Assembly: GCF_018129685.1 (NCBI RefSeq)
Contig: NZ_JAFCLG010000005.1
Location: 310,001-374,000 of the forward strand
Length of the DNA: 64,000 nucleotides
Direction of reading: 5' to 3'
Origin: Bradyrhizobium manausense
GTDB taxonomy: Bacteria; Pseudomonadota; Alphaproteobacteria; Rhizobiales; Xanthobacteraceae
Shown: piece by piece, positions 55,555-63,840 of the stretch
How positions within the stretch are numbered: the first letter of the stretch is position 1
How the letters are laid out: the number at the start of each line of letters is the position of its first letter
The notes under the pieces: model-generated
What the model was told of the DNA's origin: nothing
The model's input: the letters and a program-made list of their open reading frames with translations, nothing else
The model's database searches: none
Program-made: the position numbers and the translations under genes

Positions 55555-56275
55555 TGAACACCGTGCCCTTCTTCTTGACGTCGACGGAGCCGCCAACCCC
55601 GAGCTCACCGGCGGGCGGCGTCGACGCCGCGTGCCGATAGGTCATCGAGAAGACGACGTTGGGTTCGTGCTGGCCCGGGAAGGCGAGCTGGACGATCTGT
55701 TCGAACGTCACCGTGCGGGCGTTCACCGTGCGCGGCCGCGAATTGACGATGATCTCGAACGTCAGCCGCGCGGTGATGAACCGCTCGATGCCGGGCTGGA
55801 CCAGATCGATCAGCTCGCCATGCTCGATCAGGCGATCTTCACCGCCGGGAACCTCGAGGAAGACGGCCTCCCCCTCGCCGGGCTTGGCGAGGCCGTAGAG
55901 CACCGTGCCGCTGATGACCGGCTTGCCCCAGAGCAGCTCGTGGTCGTTGAGGGTCAGCTTGAAGTCGCGGTCGGTCTGGAAGGCGATGAACCGCTCGGCG
56001 CCGCGCTCACGCAGGTCGAACGGCTCGTTGAGCCTCACATCCTCGAAATCGCCCGAGGGCAGGATCGCGATGAGGCTGTAACCGTCCCGCGGGTCGAGTG
56101 CCGCGGCTTCCAGCAACTGGCGGCCGAGCGGCACGGGATCGCTCACCACACGGGACTGGAAGTTGAGATCGCCCTGCGCGAGGAGAAAGCGATACCCCCG
56201 CGCCGGACGCAACGCCCGGCCTTCGCGCAGGGCGTTGCCGAGATCGTCGTAATCAAGAAGTTCTTCGGTGTTCAT
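55529..56275 (-). CDS. Multi-ubiquitin protein with three ubiquitin-like domains
   Basis: The 248-residue product has three beta-grasp units at about 27-102, 103-171 and 172-248. Each opens with a strand pair (YRFLLAQGDLNFQ, FKLTLNDHELLW, FEIIVNSRPRTV). The first two end with a similar strand (ERFIAFQ, ERFITA), and the third has the terminal strand KKKGTVFNVTRT. The chain ends TVQS, with no Gly-Gly. Such proteins are the ubiquitin-like modifiers of certain bacterial E1-containing operons. It is the first gene of the cassette, 81 bases after the helicase-nuclease gene, with AAGGA before its ATG. Confidence 0.87.
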   Translation of the reverse strand: MNTEELLDYDDLGNALREGRALRPARGYRFLLAQGDLNFQSRVVSDPVPLGRQLLEAAALDPRDGYSLIAILPSGDFEDVRLNEPFDLRERGAERFIAFQTDRDFKLTLNDHELLWGKPVISGTVLYGLAKPGEGEAVFLEVPGGEDRLIEHGELIDLVQPGIERFITARLTFEIIVNSRPRTVNARTVTFEQIVQLAFPGQHEPNVVFSMTYRHAASTPPAGELGVGGSVDVKKKGTVFNVTRTVQS

Positions 56276-56356
56276 AAGATTGGGTCCTTAGGTTCGGCCG
56301 AGGCAGCGCCGCGGCTCTAAGGGTCCAATCGGAGCGAGGGAGGCCGACCGGTAAGG

Positions 56357-59300
56357 TCAGACGAACTTTTTTTGCAAGGGGCCGTCGGGGGTCTGCCCGC
56401 AGATGAAGAAGGCCGGGCAGTTCGGGCAGGTGCGCGACGAAACCTCGGCCGGAAACCGTCCGGCGCGGATGTCGCCGAGAAACTTTGCGAGCTTGTCCTT
56501 GCGCCCCTTCAGCTCCCGATCGGACAAGGCAAGCGCATGTGCCTCGCCGTCGGAAAGATGGACGAGCTCTGCGACCGCGCCGGGAAAGGACTGCCTGACC
56601 GCCAGCATCAGCGCCGCCGCGCCGACATCCTTGCCCTCGGCCGACCGCATGTGACCCGTGCGAATGCGGCGCACGGCGCGGATGCCGTCCGGCCGCACCA
56701 GCACCTCGTCCGGCCGAACGATGATCTCCTCGCCGCCGAAACTGAGGCTGAGCGCGACCGGCGCTTCGGGGACTGCTTCGGCGCGGTTCGCCAGGAAGAA
56801 GCGCAGCATTGCCAGCGCCAGATCGCGGAATTCCGCGCGATAGCCGTGCTCGCCGAGCCCCTCGCCGGCGAGCGCCGCATCGATGCGATCTTGCAGCGCC
56901 TGCTCGGACACGGGTCCATCCGACGCGATCACCGCCTCGACCACCACGCGAACCGCCTCATGCAGATGCATGAAGGCGGTCGCGGTTCGCCGGCCGCCGA
57001 CCTGCAGGACATGCGTGTAGAAGAAGCGACGCGGGCAGGATTCATAAAGAGCGATCTGCGGGGCGCCTAACCGCAGCCGTCCGTCGACCACCAAATCGAT
57101 ATCCCGAGCTTCCGCGGCCACGGGAAGCGGCCGTGCCGGCACGAGCGAACGGCGTGTTAAGGTCGCCCCGAGACGGTCGAGGAATGGCGAAAGCGGTCGG
57201 TTGTGGCCGTTACTCTTCTCGGTCGGCGCATAAAGGATCAGGCGATCGCGGGCGCGCGACTGCGCCACGTAAAATAGGCACTCCTGCTCCTCGGCCTGAC
57301 CTGCGCGGAACGCCTCCAGCGCACTGCCCTCCGCCCCCGCGATCATCCCGTCGGGCGCCGGACAGGGCGGCGCCGGCGGCGTGCGTGGGATCGTGTCGCT
57401 GTTAAGCCCAGGAATATGGACGCCACCGAACTCTAGGCCCTTGGCGCCATGGATGGTCATCAGCCGCACGGCGTCGAGATGCTGGGCGGCCGCCGGCAAT
57501 TGGCGCAGGTCGCGGTCGTCGCCGAGCCGCACGAGCCTGCGCACACGATCGAGCAGGCGCGTGATGGGCAGCCCGCGTCCGGCCGGTTGTACCCGCACAA
57601 AGTTGAGGAATTGCCAGATCGCGATGCCCCGTGTGCGGTCGGCGAGATCCTCCGACGCGCCCAGGCGCGCGGCGATGCGTGTGCGATCGAGCAACAGCGT
57701 CGCGAGCACGGTCCAGGGCGAGGCCGTCTGATCGAAACCATCGAGCGCAGTCGCGAGCTTGGCAACGGTCTGCCGCCCCCTGTCGCTCAAACCGGGGATC
57801 GCCTCGCCATGCCGCAGCCAGCCCGCCGGCGCGTGCTCGGCCGCCCGCAGATGGTCGAAGACCGCGACCACATCGGCAAAGGAGGTGGCGAAGTCTCGCC
57901 AGCAGGCAATGCGCACCAGGCCCATGGCGCGCCGATCGACCAGGATCGAGAGGAGAGCCAGGAGATCCTTGACCTCACCCCGCTCGAACAGACTTCCCAG
58001 GAAGAGGACCGGCACGCCGAGCCGTTCCAGGTCCTGCCCGATCGTCGACAGCTTTTCGTTGCCGGTGCACAGGACCGCCTGGTCACGATAGGCGTAGCCG
58101 TCACGCCGCAGCTCCTCGATAGCGTCGGCCAGGGCGACCTGCTGCTGCTCGGCGCGCTGGACCGTGCGCAACTCGGGCCTATGTCCATTGGCGTCGCGGT
58201 CCGCGTCGAGGCCACTATCCGCATCGCCGGCGCGCATCGTGATCGCGAAACTGGAGAAGCTGGCGACAATCTCCGGCACCGAACGATAATTACGCTTCAA
58301 TCGACCGCGATTGCCACCGGCGAAGTCCTCCTTGCCGAACCGGGTTATGTTGAAGGATGAGGCACCGCGAAACCGGTAGATCGACTGCTTGGCGTCGCCG
58401 ACCATCCAGAGATTGCGGCCGTCGGGCCGCAGTGCGCTCAGCAGCCGCACGCTGCTGCGGTTCACGTCCTGATACTCATCCACCAGGACATGATCATATT
58501 GCGCCTGCAGCGCCGCGCAGATGGCCGCCTCCTTTTCGAGCAGTTGCACCGGCAAGGCGACAAGATCGCCGAAGTCGATGCAATGCGCGTTGCGCTTGAG
58601 CTGTTCGTAGGCCGCGTAGACGCGGGCAACCTCGCCGGCGCGTTCCGCCGCCTCGCGCGCATCCGAGTCCTGGGCTTTCGCCTGCATGGCGTCGGCGAGC
58701 GCGGCGTAGGTTTCGGCGTCGACCACCTCATCCTTCGCCCGCGATACGGCGGCCAACATGTCGGCAATGATCTGGGTCGGATCGTAAAGATTGCGGTAGT
58801 ACGCGAGCCTAAGCCGCGGGAACTCCCCCTCGAGGAGTTCGACCGCTTCGGTCCGGTCCATCATCCGCGGGTCCTTCGGCAGGCCGAGCTCCGCATGGAA
58901 ACGACGGATGATATCGAGGCCGAAGGCATGGAACGTGCCGATCCACATCGCGGCCGCAGCCTCGGGCCGCTTGCGCGCGATCCGCTCGGCCATCTCGCCC
59001 GCTGCCTTGTTCGAAAAGGTCAACAGCAGTATGCGCCGTGGATCGACGCCCTCGCCTAGAAGGCCCTCGACGCGCGCGATCAGCGTCTGCGTCTTGCCGG
59101 TGCCAGGCCCCGCCTCAAGCAGATAGGCTTCGCCGCGATGCGCCGCAGCGGCCGCTTGCAGCGGATTGAGCGGCCGTTCGACATGCGCCGCAGTCGCGGC
59201 GGGAGGCACGGGCGGCAGCAGCAAAGCATCGAACAACTGCTGCGCGACGACCTCGAACGGCGCGCCGAGCTTCGCGGCGATGGCGGACGCGGCGAGCCCT

Positions 59301-59758
59301 TGGTCGACATGGAGCGCCCGCGCGACGGTGCGCGGAAGCAGCAGTTCGCGCGCGAACAGGTCCATCTGGACTTCGCGGCGTTGCCGGCGTCCATAATCGA
59401 CAACCCGATCCATTCCGACTGGTGAGGGCTCGGCCGGGCGTGCCGGATCAATCATCGGCGCCGCTTCGCCACCAGGATCGTCGCCCAGCTCGACATGGCC
59501 GATCTCATGCGCCACGAGGAAAGCTTGCTCGAACGGAGAGCCCATATTCTCGTGAAGAATCAGATCGTCGGCGGCGACGAAAGTCGCGCGGCCGCCATTG
59601 AGGACGGCTGCGCCGGCGGCAGTCCGTTCGACATCAATCCCCCGCCGCTTGGCCTCGGCGACAGCAAAGTCATAGGGCGACCAGGGATCGGCGCCGGATG
59701 CAACGAGGCGAGCGTGAAGCTCGGCGGCGACTTGCCTGGCGAGCTCCACACTGTCCAT
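56357..59758 (-). CDS. ImmA/IrrE metalloprotease fused to UvrD-type helicase and a PD-(D/E)XK-like domain
   Basis: The ATG at 59758 lies one base after the preceding stop and gives 1133 residues. Domain 1 (1-185) is an ImmA/IrrE protease with HEIGH (84-88) and the downstream Glu129 in EVQMDLFARELLLP. Domain 2 (about 195-900) is a UvrD/Rep helicase with Walker A AGPGTGKT (216-223) and VDEYQDVNRSS. Domain 3 resembles AddB/Cas4-like nucleases with a Fe-S cysteine set (SCPRRF, then CPNCPAFFIC near 1111-1120), but the catalytic motif reads VRRIRTG in place of the usual DYKTG. It is the last gene of a coupled operon. Confidence 0.92.
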   Translation of the reverse strand: MDSVELARQVAAELHARLVASGADPWSPYDFAVAEAKRRGIDVERTAAGAAVLNGGRATFVAADDLILHENMGSPFEQAFLVAHEIGHVELGDDPGGEAAPMIDPARPAEPSPVGMDRVVDYGRRQRREVQMDLFARELLLPRTVARALHVDQGLAASAIAAKLGAPFEVVAQQLFDALLLPPVPPAATAAHVERPLNPLQAAAAAHRGEAYLLEAGPGTGKTQTLIARVEGLLGEGVDPRRILLLTFSNKAAGEMAERIARKRPEAAAAMWIGTFHAFGLDIIRRFHAELGLPKDPRMMDRTEAVELLEGEFPRLRLAYYRNLYDPTQIIADMLAAVSRAKDEVVDAETYAALADAMQAKAQDSDAREAAERAGEVARVYAAYEQLKRNAHCIDFGDLVALPVQLLEKEAAICAALQAQYDHVLVDEYQDVNRSSVRLLSALRPDGRNLWMVGDAKQSIYRFRGASSFNITRFGKEDFAGGNRGRLKRNYRSVPEIVASFSSFAITMRAGDADSGLDADRDANGHRPELRTVQRAEQQQVALADAIEELRRDGYAYRDQAVLCTGNEKLSTIGQDLERLGVPVLFLGSLFERGEVKDLLALLSILVDRRAMGLVRIACWRDFATSFADVVAVFDHLRAAEHAPAGWLRHGEAIPGLSDRGRQTVAKLATALDGFDQTASPWTVLATLLLDRTRIAARLGASEDLADRTRGIAIWQFLNFVRVQPAGRGLPITRLLDRVRRLVRLGDDRDLRQLPAAAQHLDAVRLMTIHGAKGLEFGGVHIPGLNSDTIPRTPPAPPCPAPDGMIAGAEGSALEAFRAGQAEEQECLFYVAQSRARDRLILYAPTEKSNGHNRPLSPFLDRLGATLTRRSLVPARPLPVAAEARDIDLVVDGRLRLGAPQIALYESCPRRFFYTHVLQVGGRRTATAFMHLHEAVRVVVEAVIASDGPVSEQALQDRIDAALAGEGLGEHGYRAEFRDLALAMLRFFLANRAEAVPEAPVALSLSFGGEEIIVRPDEVLVRPDGIRAVRRIRTGHMRSAEGKDVGAAALMLAVRQSFPGAVAELVHLSDGEAHALALSDRELKGRKDKLAKFLGDIRAGRFPAEVSSRTCPNCPAFFICGQTPDGPLQKKFV

Positions 59759-59759
59759 G

Positions 59760-60338
59760 TCAGTCCGCCTCCGCCAACAGCCGGGCGCGCTTCTCGGCCG
59801 GGACGCCGGCATCGATCAGCACTTGCTCGAAGGTGACCTGCTCGCCGGCCACCGGTTTGCTGTCGGCCTTATAGCTGCGCGCGACAATCAGGTGCGCTGG
59901 CCCCCAGGACGACTCCAACTGTGCGACAGAGCTGCGCATCGCATCCGCCAATATCGCCAGGAAGCGTCGCGGGATACTGACGAGAGAGACCCGCCGTTCG
60001 CGCAGTGCGGTCACGACCTGCCGGGGCACGTCCAGACGCTGCGCGACGGCGCGCCAGTCATCGACCGTCAGCGCCGCGAAAGGGTCGGCTGCTGCCGCCG
60101 GCATAACCTTCGCGTGTTGCGACCAGGCAGCGTCGATCAGCGCCCGATCGGTAGCAGAGAGGGGTGCGGCATCTTCATAAGCCTCGCGGCTGAGTTCGCG
60201 CGAGAGGTCGATGAGCTCCCCGGCATATTCCGGGTATAGCCGCAGATAGCGTTCCAAGGTCGACCGGCCAGGCTCGCTCTCGACCGCGAACGCGTCGAGC
60301 ACGGCCTCGCGGGATGGACGTCCGCCGCCGGGGCTCAC
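59760..60338 (-). CDS. HTH-like partner protein of the sigma-like factor
   Basis: The GTG at 60338 overlaps the stop of the sigma-like gene (GTGA). The 192-residue product has an N-terminal motif LERYLRLYPEYAGELIDL and a C-terminal segment WRAVAQRLDVPRQVVTALRERRV that looks like an XRE-type helix-turn-helix. In ImmA/IrrE systems a DNA-binding repressor is often the protease substrate, so this protein is the best candidate target of the fused protease encoded next. No family name can be given with confidence. Confidence 0.65.
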   Translation of the reverse strand: MSPGGGRPSREAVLDAFAVESEPGRSTLERYLRLYPEYAGELIDLSRELSREAYEDAAPLSATDRALIDAAWSQHAKVMPAAAADPFAALTVDDWRAVAQRLDVPRQVVTALRERRVSLVSIPRRFLAILADAMRSSVAQLESSWGPAHLIVARSYKADSKPVAGEQVTFEQVLIDAGVPAEKRARLLAEAD

Positions 60339-61192
60339 CGCTCGTCTCCGTCGGCCATGGCAGCTCGCAGGGCGGCGAAGGCCTTGTCGCGGTAGGTTCG
60401 GACGGTCTTTTCGGAGCGGCCCAAAGCCTTGGCGATGGTCATGACGTCCGGCTCCTTGGAGTCGATGGGGAAGCCCTGTCTCAACATGTGAATGATCCTG
60501 CTTTGTTCTGTCGGTAGAGCTTCAATCGCTGCATCCAGGCGCGACCGGTAAGACGGGTCGTCGAAATCCGACACGGCGAAGGGATCGTGGGTCCCTGCGG
60601 CCGCCTCGACCTCCGGTGACAGTTCTCCGCTCTCCTCGTCATATTCGAGGGGCTGGGAACGGTTTTCGTCGCGCCAGGCCTTTTCCTGCGCATCGCGCCG
60701 CAGGCTCGCTAGCGCGCCATCGAAGCGCACCTCGAAGTAGTCGACCTTTTCGTCGTAGGCGGCGCGGTCCGCCGAAAAGAGCTCGACGAACCGGCCGAAC
60801 ACCTTGTCGCGCACGACCCCGCGCGTCAGCGATTCCGTCTTTCCATCGGAGCTTTCCGCCCTGGGCAAACTGCGCAGCACCCGTTCGGTCAAGATCCGAT
60901 AGAGGCGCTCGAACCACACCTCGTTGTTGTCGCGACGGCTCGCGCGAATGAAGTAAACGAGACATTCGCTCGGGACGTAGCCCGGGTCCGAGCGCTTGGT
61001 GATTTCCGCCCTGGCGATCAAGCCATCACGCGGCAGGACTGCCAATTCGGCGATGAGGGCTTCTATCTTCGGGTCGCGCTCGTAGAGTTCGCCGCTGAGG
61101 CGGCGTTTGCGCAGCGGGGTTACGATCGCTTCGCCCGCGCCACGCGCGTCTGCCTTTTGCCCGGTGTCGAAAGCTCCCTCCAACTGGTTCAT
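60335..61192 (-). CDS. Sigma-70-like factor (region 4 type)
   Basis: The 285-residue product ends in a sigma region 4-like helix-turn-helix (VMTIAKALGRSEKTVRTYRDKAFAAL) preceded by IEALPTEQSRIIHMLRQGFPI, the usual approach helix. A region 2 is not clear; the segment around YDEKVDYFEVRFDGALASL is the only candidate. It may be a divergent or partial sigma factor that acts with the downstream partner. ATGA overlaps on the upstream side and GTGA on the downstream side place it in a coupled operon. Confidence 0.7.
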   Translation of the reverse strand: MNQLEGAFDTGQKADARGAGEAIVTPLRKRRLSGELYERDPKIEALIAELAVLPRDGLIARAEITKRSDPGYVPSECLVYFIRASRRDNNEVWFERLYRILTERVLRSLPRAESSDGKTESLTRGVVRDKVFGRFVELFSADRAAYDEKVDYFEVRFDGALASLRRDAQEKAWRDENRSQPLEYDEESGELSPEVEAAAGTHDPFAVSDFDDPSYRSRLDAAIEALPTEQSRIIHMLRQGFPIDSKEPDVMTIAKALGRSEKTVRTYRDKAFAALRAAMADGDER

Positions 61193-62268
61193 CGCGCGGC
61201 CCCGCCTCCCGTATCGCCCTTCTTGTTGAGACGCGTCTCGAGCGAGCCGATGCTGTCGAGCACCGCCTCGAAATCCGGTGGATCGCCAAAGATCATGCCC
61301 TGCATGGCCCTGTAGTCGACGCGCAGTTGCTCGATCATCGCGTCATGCGGGGCGAGTGCAAACGAGCCAGGCGCAGCGCTCGCGAGATCGAAGTCCGGTC
61401 GATTGAAGAACATCCGGGCGTGCGCGACGCAATCCGCACCGAGCGCCGGATCAGCGATGGCGGCGGCGCCGACGCGGGCCGCGGCGAGCTGGTGCAGGTC
61501 ATAATAGTGACGGGAAACGCGTTGGCCGCCCCCGCGCAGCTCGCCGCGCTTGTCGAACCAGCGCCGCAGCCCATGGAGGATGACAACCTTGTCCCAGAAG
61601 GTACGTTCCGGATCGACCGTGCGGACGGCCGGCACGGTCAGGTCGAGCGCCGGCAGATCATCATCGACATAGGGTTTGATCGGCACTTCGCTGTTCGGAT
61701 CGAGCGCGGATTTCGCGCCCGACTCGATCTTGATCGCTGCCCGCACATAATCCGATCGCGGCGTCGCCGCGGGATACCAGATCAGAAGCGTCTGCCCGTC
61801 GGGATCAGCGTCATCGGCTTCCACTCGGGCCGCGCCGGCATCGAGGCCGGCAGCCTGAAGCCGGTCCTGCAGGATCTGCGTCAACTCAGCCCGCAGCGGG
61901 CCGTTGATGTAGGCTTGGCAGGCGTCCTTGATCGCATCGAGGCGCGCCCGGCGCTTTTTGCTACTCAGCGCTTCGAGCTCCTCGATGGTCGCCGGCTCGC
62001 CGATGTCGTCCCGAAACACCGTGACATCAATGTCTTCGGAGAAGCGATTGATCAAACCAAACCCTTTGGACAGGGAGGTTCCACCTTTGAAGAGGAGGCG
62101 GGGTCCGCCCTCTTTCAAGCCATTGAACAAGGCATCCAGCGTCCAGCAGACCCAGAAGTCCTTCTCGATATTCTGAGACGCCGTGCCGAGGCGTAGCGCC
62201 GTCGTATCGAAGGCGCTCAACATCGCGTCCGACCCGGCCGCGAGAACCTCGTCGAAAGCCGGATTCAT
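61189..62268 (-). CDS. AbiEii-type nucleotidyltransferase toxin
   Basis: The 359-residue product has the nucleotidyltransferase motif FKGGTSLSKGFGL (GGTS at 62-65), followed by SEDIDV (77-82). This is the AbiEii/DUF1814 pattern, a GTP-binding transferase that blocks growth unless checked by AbiEi. The ATGA overlap with the antitoxin gene at 62265-63095 is the standard AbiE arrangement. The overlap with the sigma-like gene downstream is unusual for AbiE pairs. Confidence 0.92.
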   Translation of the reverse strand: MNPAFDEVLAAGSDAMLSAFDTTALRLGTASQNIEKDFWVCWTLDALFNGLKEGGPRLLFKGGTSLSKGFGLINRFSEDIDVTVFRDDIGEPATIEELEALSSKKRRARLDAIKDACQAYINGPLRAELTQILQDRLQAAGLDAGAARVEADDADPDGQTLLIWYPAATPRSDYVRAAIKIESGAKSALDPNSEVPIKPYVDDDLPALDLTVPAVRTVDPERTFWDKVVILHGLRRWFDKRGELRGGGQRVSRHYYDLHQLAAARVGAAAIADPALGADCVAHARMFFNRPDFDLASAAPGSFALAPHDAMIEQLRVDYRAMQGMIFGDPPDFEAVLDSIGSLETRLNKKGDTGGGAAR

Positions 62269-63095
62269 GTCTTCACCGCCCGGGCTGCACCGCGCTTGGC
62301 AGTTTGTGCCTTCTGCGGGGAGAGCGGCTTTCGCTTGGGCCGGGCGACGGCAGCATGACGCTGATCATCGGCATCGTCCGCCGTTCTTTGTTGATGACGA
62401 TCATGATCAGCATCATCACGATCATCATCGACGTGCCGACGACGAACGCCGGCGTCGCTTTCAACGAGCGGCTTGAGAAACACCCACATCCATGTCGGAA
62501 GAGCTGTCATACCGGCAGTGAGATCCGCTTTGAGGGGCGGTCCCACCGTGGGATCTTCGAAAAGATTGGCGAGCTTGCGCCTAACCTGATCACTTTCTCC
62601 TTCACGAACCAGGAGATCGCGCAGCCAGTGAAGCGCTTGGACGACGCGCATCGCTGGTCGTCCGGCCCAGAATAGCTTGCTGGCCGCGGTTGGACGGAAG
62701 GTGATCGTTACGTTGCCGAGCTTGATCGCGCGGCGCCGAGCGTCGGTGTGCACCACGATTTTGGCGGGGACGGCGTCAGTTAGGCCCAGATCGTTCGCCG
62801 CGGTCATGCCGTCGACAAGCATCCGGGTTTGGTCACGTCGCCCGACGGCGTCGATGACTGAGCGCGGATCAGGCGGATTGGGTTTCTGGGTGAGTTTGTT
62901 GAAGCCAGGCTGATCGTAGAGCCCACGATCAATCCGCCTAAGGATTTCGACCTTCGTCAGCCGCTGCAACGCCTTATCGACCGCGTCCCGCGAGGCGAGA
63001 TCGACGAAGTCACTGGGCGTCCAGACCTTGCGTGGCGCATCCGCACGGATGCGCTCGAGCATGGCTTTCTTCAGATCGGGCGAGTCGGTGTTCAT
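62265..63095 (-). CDS. AbiEi-like antitoxin (DUF6088 type), second copy
   Basis: The ATG at 63095 directly abuts an operator palindrome. The 276-residue product has an N-terminal winged helix (WTPSDFVDLASRDAVDKALQRLTKVEILRRID) and the C-terminal domain shared with the gene at 63171-63800 (FWAGRPAMRVVQALHWLRDL, then LPTWMWVFLKPL). The last about 70 residues form an unusual Asp/His/Arg-rich tail (DDDRDDADHDRHQQ) absent from the neighbour. It likely represses the operon and neutralises AbiEii. Confidence 0.87.
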   Translation of the reverse strand: MNTDSPDLKKAMLERIRADAPRKVWTPSDFVDLASRDAVDKALQRLTKVEILRRIDRGLYDQPGFNKLTQKPNPPDPRSVIDAVGRRDQTRMLVDGMTAANDLGLTDAVPAKIVVHTDARRRAIKLGNVTITFRPTAASKLFWAGRPAMRVVQALHWLRDLLVREGESDQVRRKLANLFEDPTVGPPLKADLTAGMTALPTWMWVFLKPLVESDAGVRRRHVDDDRDDADHDRHQQRTADDADDQRHAAVARPKRKPLSPQKAQTAKRGAARAVKT

Positions 63096-63171
63096 GTCCG
63101 AAAATTGTAGTCCTTTTTCGGACGCGAACCAAGTGGATTGTCCGAAATAAATATACAAATTTCGGACAATC
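63096..63171. promoter_or_regulatory. Double palindromic operator of the AbiE operon
   Basis: Two inverted repeats share one core. GTCCGAAAA/TTTTCGGAC lies at 63096-63104 and 63115-63123, and GATTGTCCGAAAT/ATTTCGGACAATC at 63136-63148 and 63159-63171. Each has a 10-base spacer between its full arms. AT-rich -10-like sequence (AAATATAC) lies in the second spacer. Confidence 0.8.
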
Positions 63172-63800
63172 TAAATAGGTAGGCCGCCCACCTGAGAATG
63201 GCTCCTTCGGCCGTATGCAACTTTGCCGACCGTCCTGGCGAGCCAGCTCGGTAGCTGGGGCGCGACCGCGACGAGTTCGCCGAACGTGGAAGACGGCAAC
63301 TTGCGCTTCAACGTCATCAAGGCGGCTTCTGCCTTTTCCGGCCCCAGCCAGGCGAGCGCTCGCACCGCCTGTCCGGCGGGCCGATCGGCCAGCGCCAACT
63401 GCCAGCGCGGCGCATGCCGCAGCTCGACGACCTGCTGGCCCAGATTCATCGTCCGGCTACGGCCCGATGTCAGATAGACCGACCGGACCGGCACCTGTGT
63501 CGTGAGGCCGAGCGCGTTAGCGGCCGCGGCACCGTTCGACACGATGGTTTCGCCGCGCTGGAGCGCGAGGGCTTCGACGGCCTTCTCGACGGAGGGCGCG
63601 CGGACGCCGAACCGACTCGAAACCGGGCGCAGATAGACGCCGCGCCCGGCACGCATCAGCCGGCCACGTTCAGCCAGTCGCGACAAGGCTTGATCCACCG
63701 CGGCGCGATTGCCGAGATGGAGCAGGCTCTTCGCCGCGATCGGAGCGCCCTCGGGCAAGCCCTCGGTGTGCGCCAGAATCTGTTCGGTCAGTCGTTGCAC
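63171..63800 (-). CDS. AbiEi-like antitoxin (DUF6088 type), first copy, without its own toxin
   Basis: The GTG at 63800 lies seven bases after AGGAG; an ATG at 63857 would place the operator inside the coding region. The 209-residue product has the same winged-helix and C-terminal pattern as the second copy (LHLGNRAAVDQALSRLAERGRLMRAGRGVYLRP, then LADRPAGQAVRALAWLG and LPSWLARTVGKVAYG). No toxin follows directly. It may be a second regulator or the relic of a lost AbiE pair. Confidence 0.85.
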   Translation of the reverse strand: MQRLTEQILAHTEGLPEGAPIAAKSLLHLGNRAAVDQALSRLAERGRLMRAGRGVYLRPVSSRFGVRAPSVEKAVEALALQRGETIVSNGAAAANALGLTTQVPVRSVYLTSGRSRTMNLGQQVVELRHAPRWQLALADRPAGQAVRALAWLGPEKAEAALMTLKRKLPSSTFGELVAVAPQLPSWLARTVGKVAYGRRSHSQVGGLPI

Positions 63801-63810
63801 GGCACTTCTC

Positions 63811-63840
63811 CTGTCAGAAATATATGCGGTTTTCTGACAG
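63811..63840. promoter_or_regulatory. Palindromic operator of the first AbiEi-like gene
   Basis: CTGTCAGAAA and TTTCTGACAG are perfect ten-base arms around a 10-base spacer holding TATATG. The core TGTCAGAAA differs from the TGTCCGAAA core of the second operator by one base. From 63841 to 64000 I see no gene. Confidence 0.75.

Noticed and set aside
62304..62480. CRISPR-like short repeats in the GAT/CAT-rich stretch
   Set aside because: The repetition is codon-scale low complexity inside a gene, with no regular spacers.
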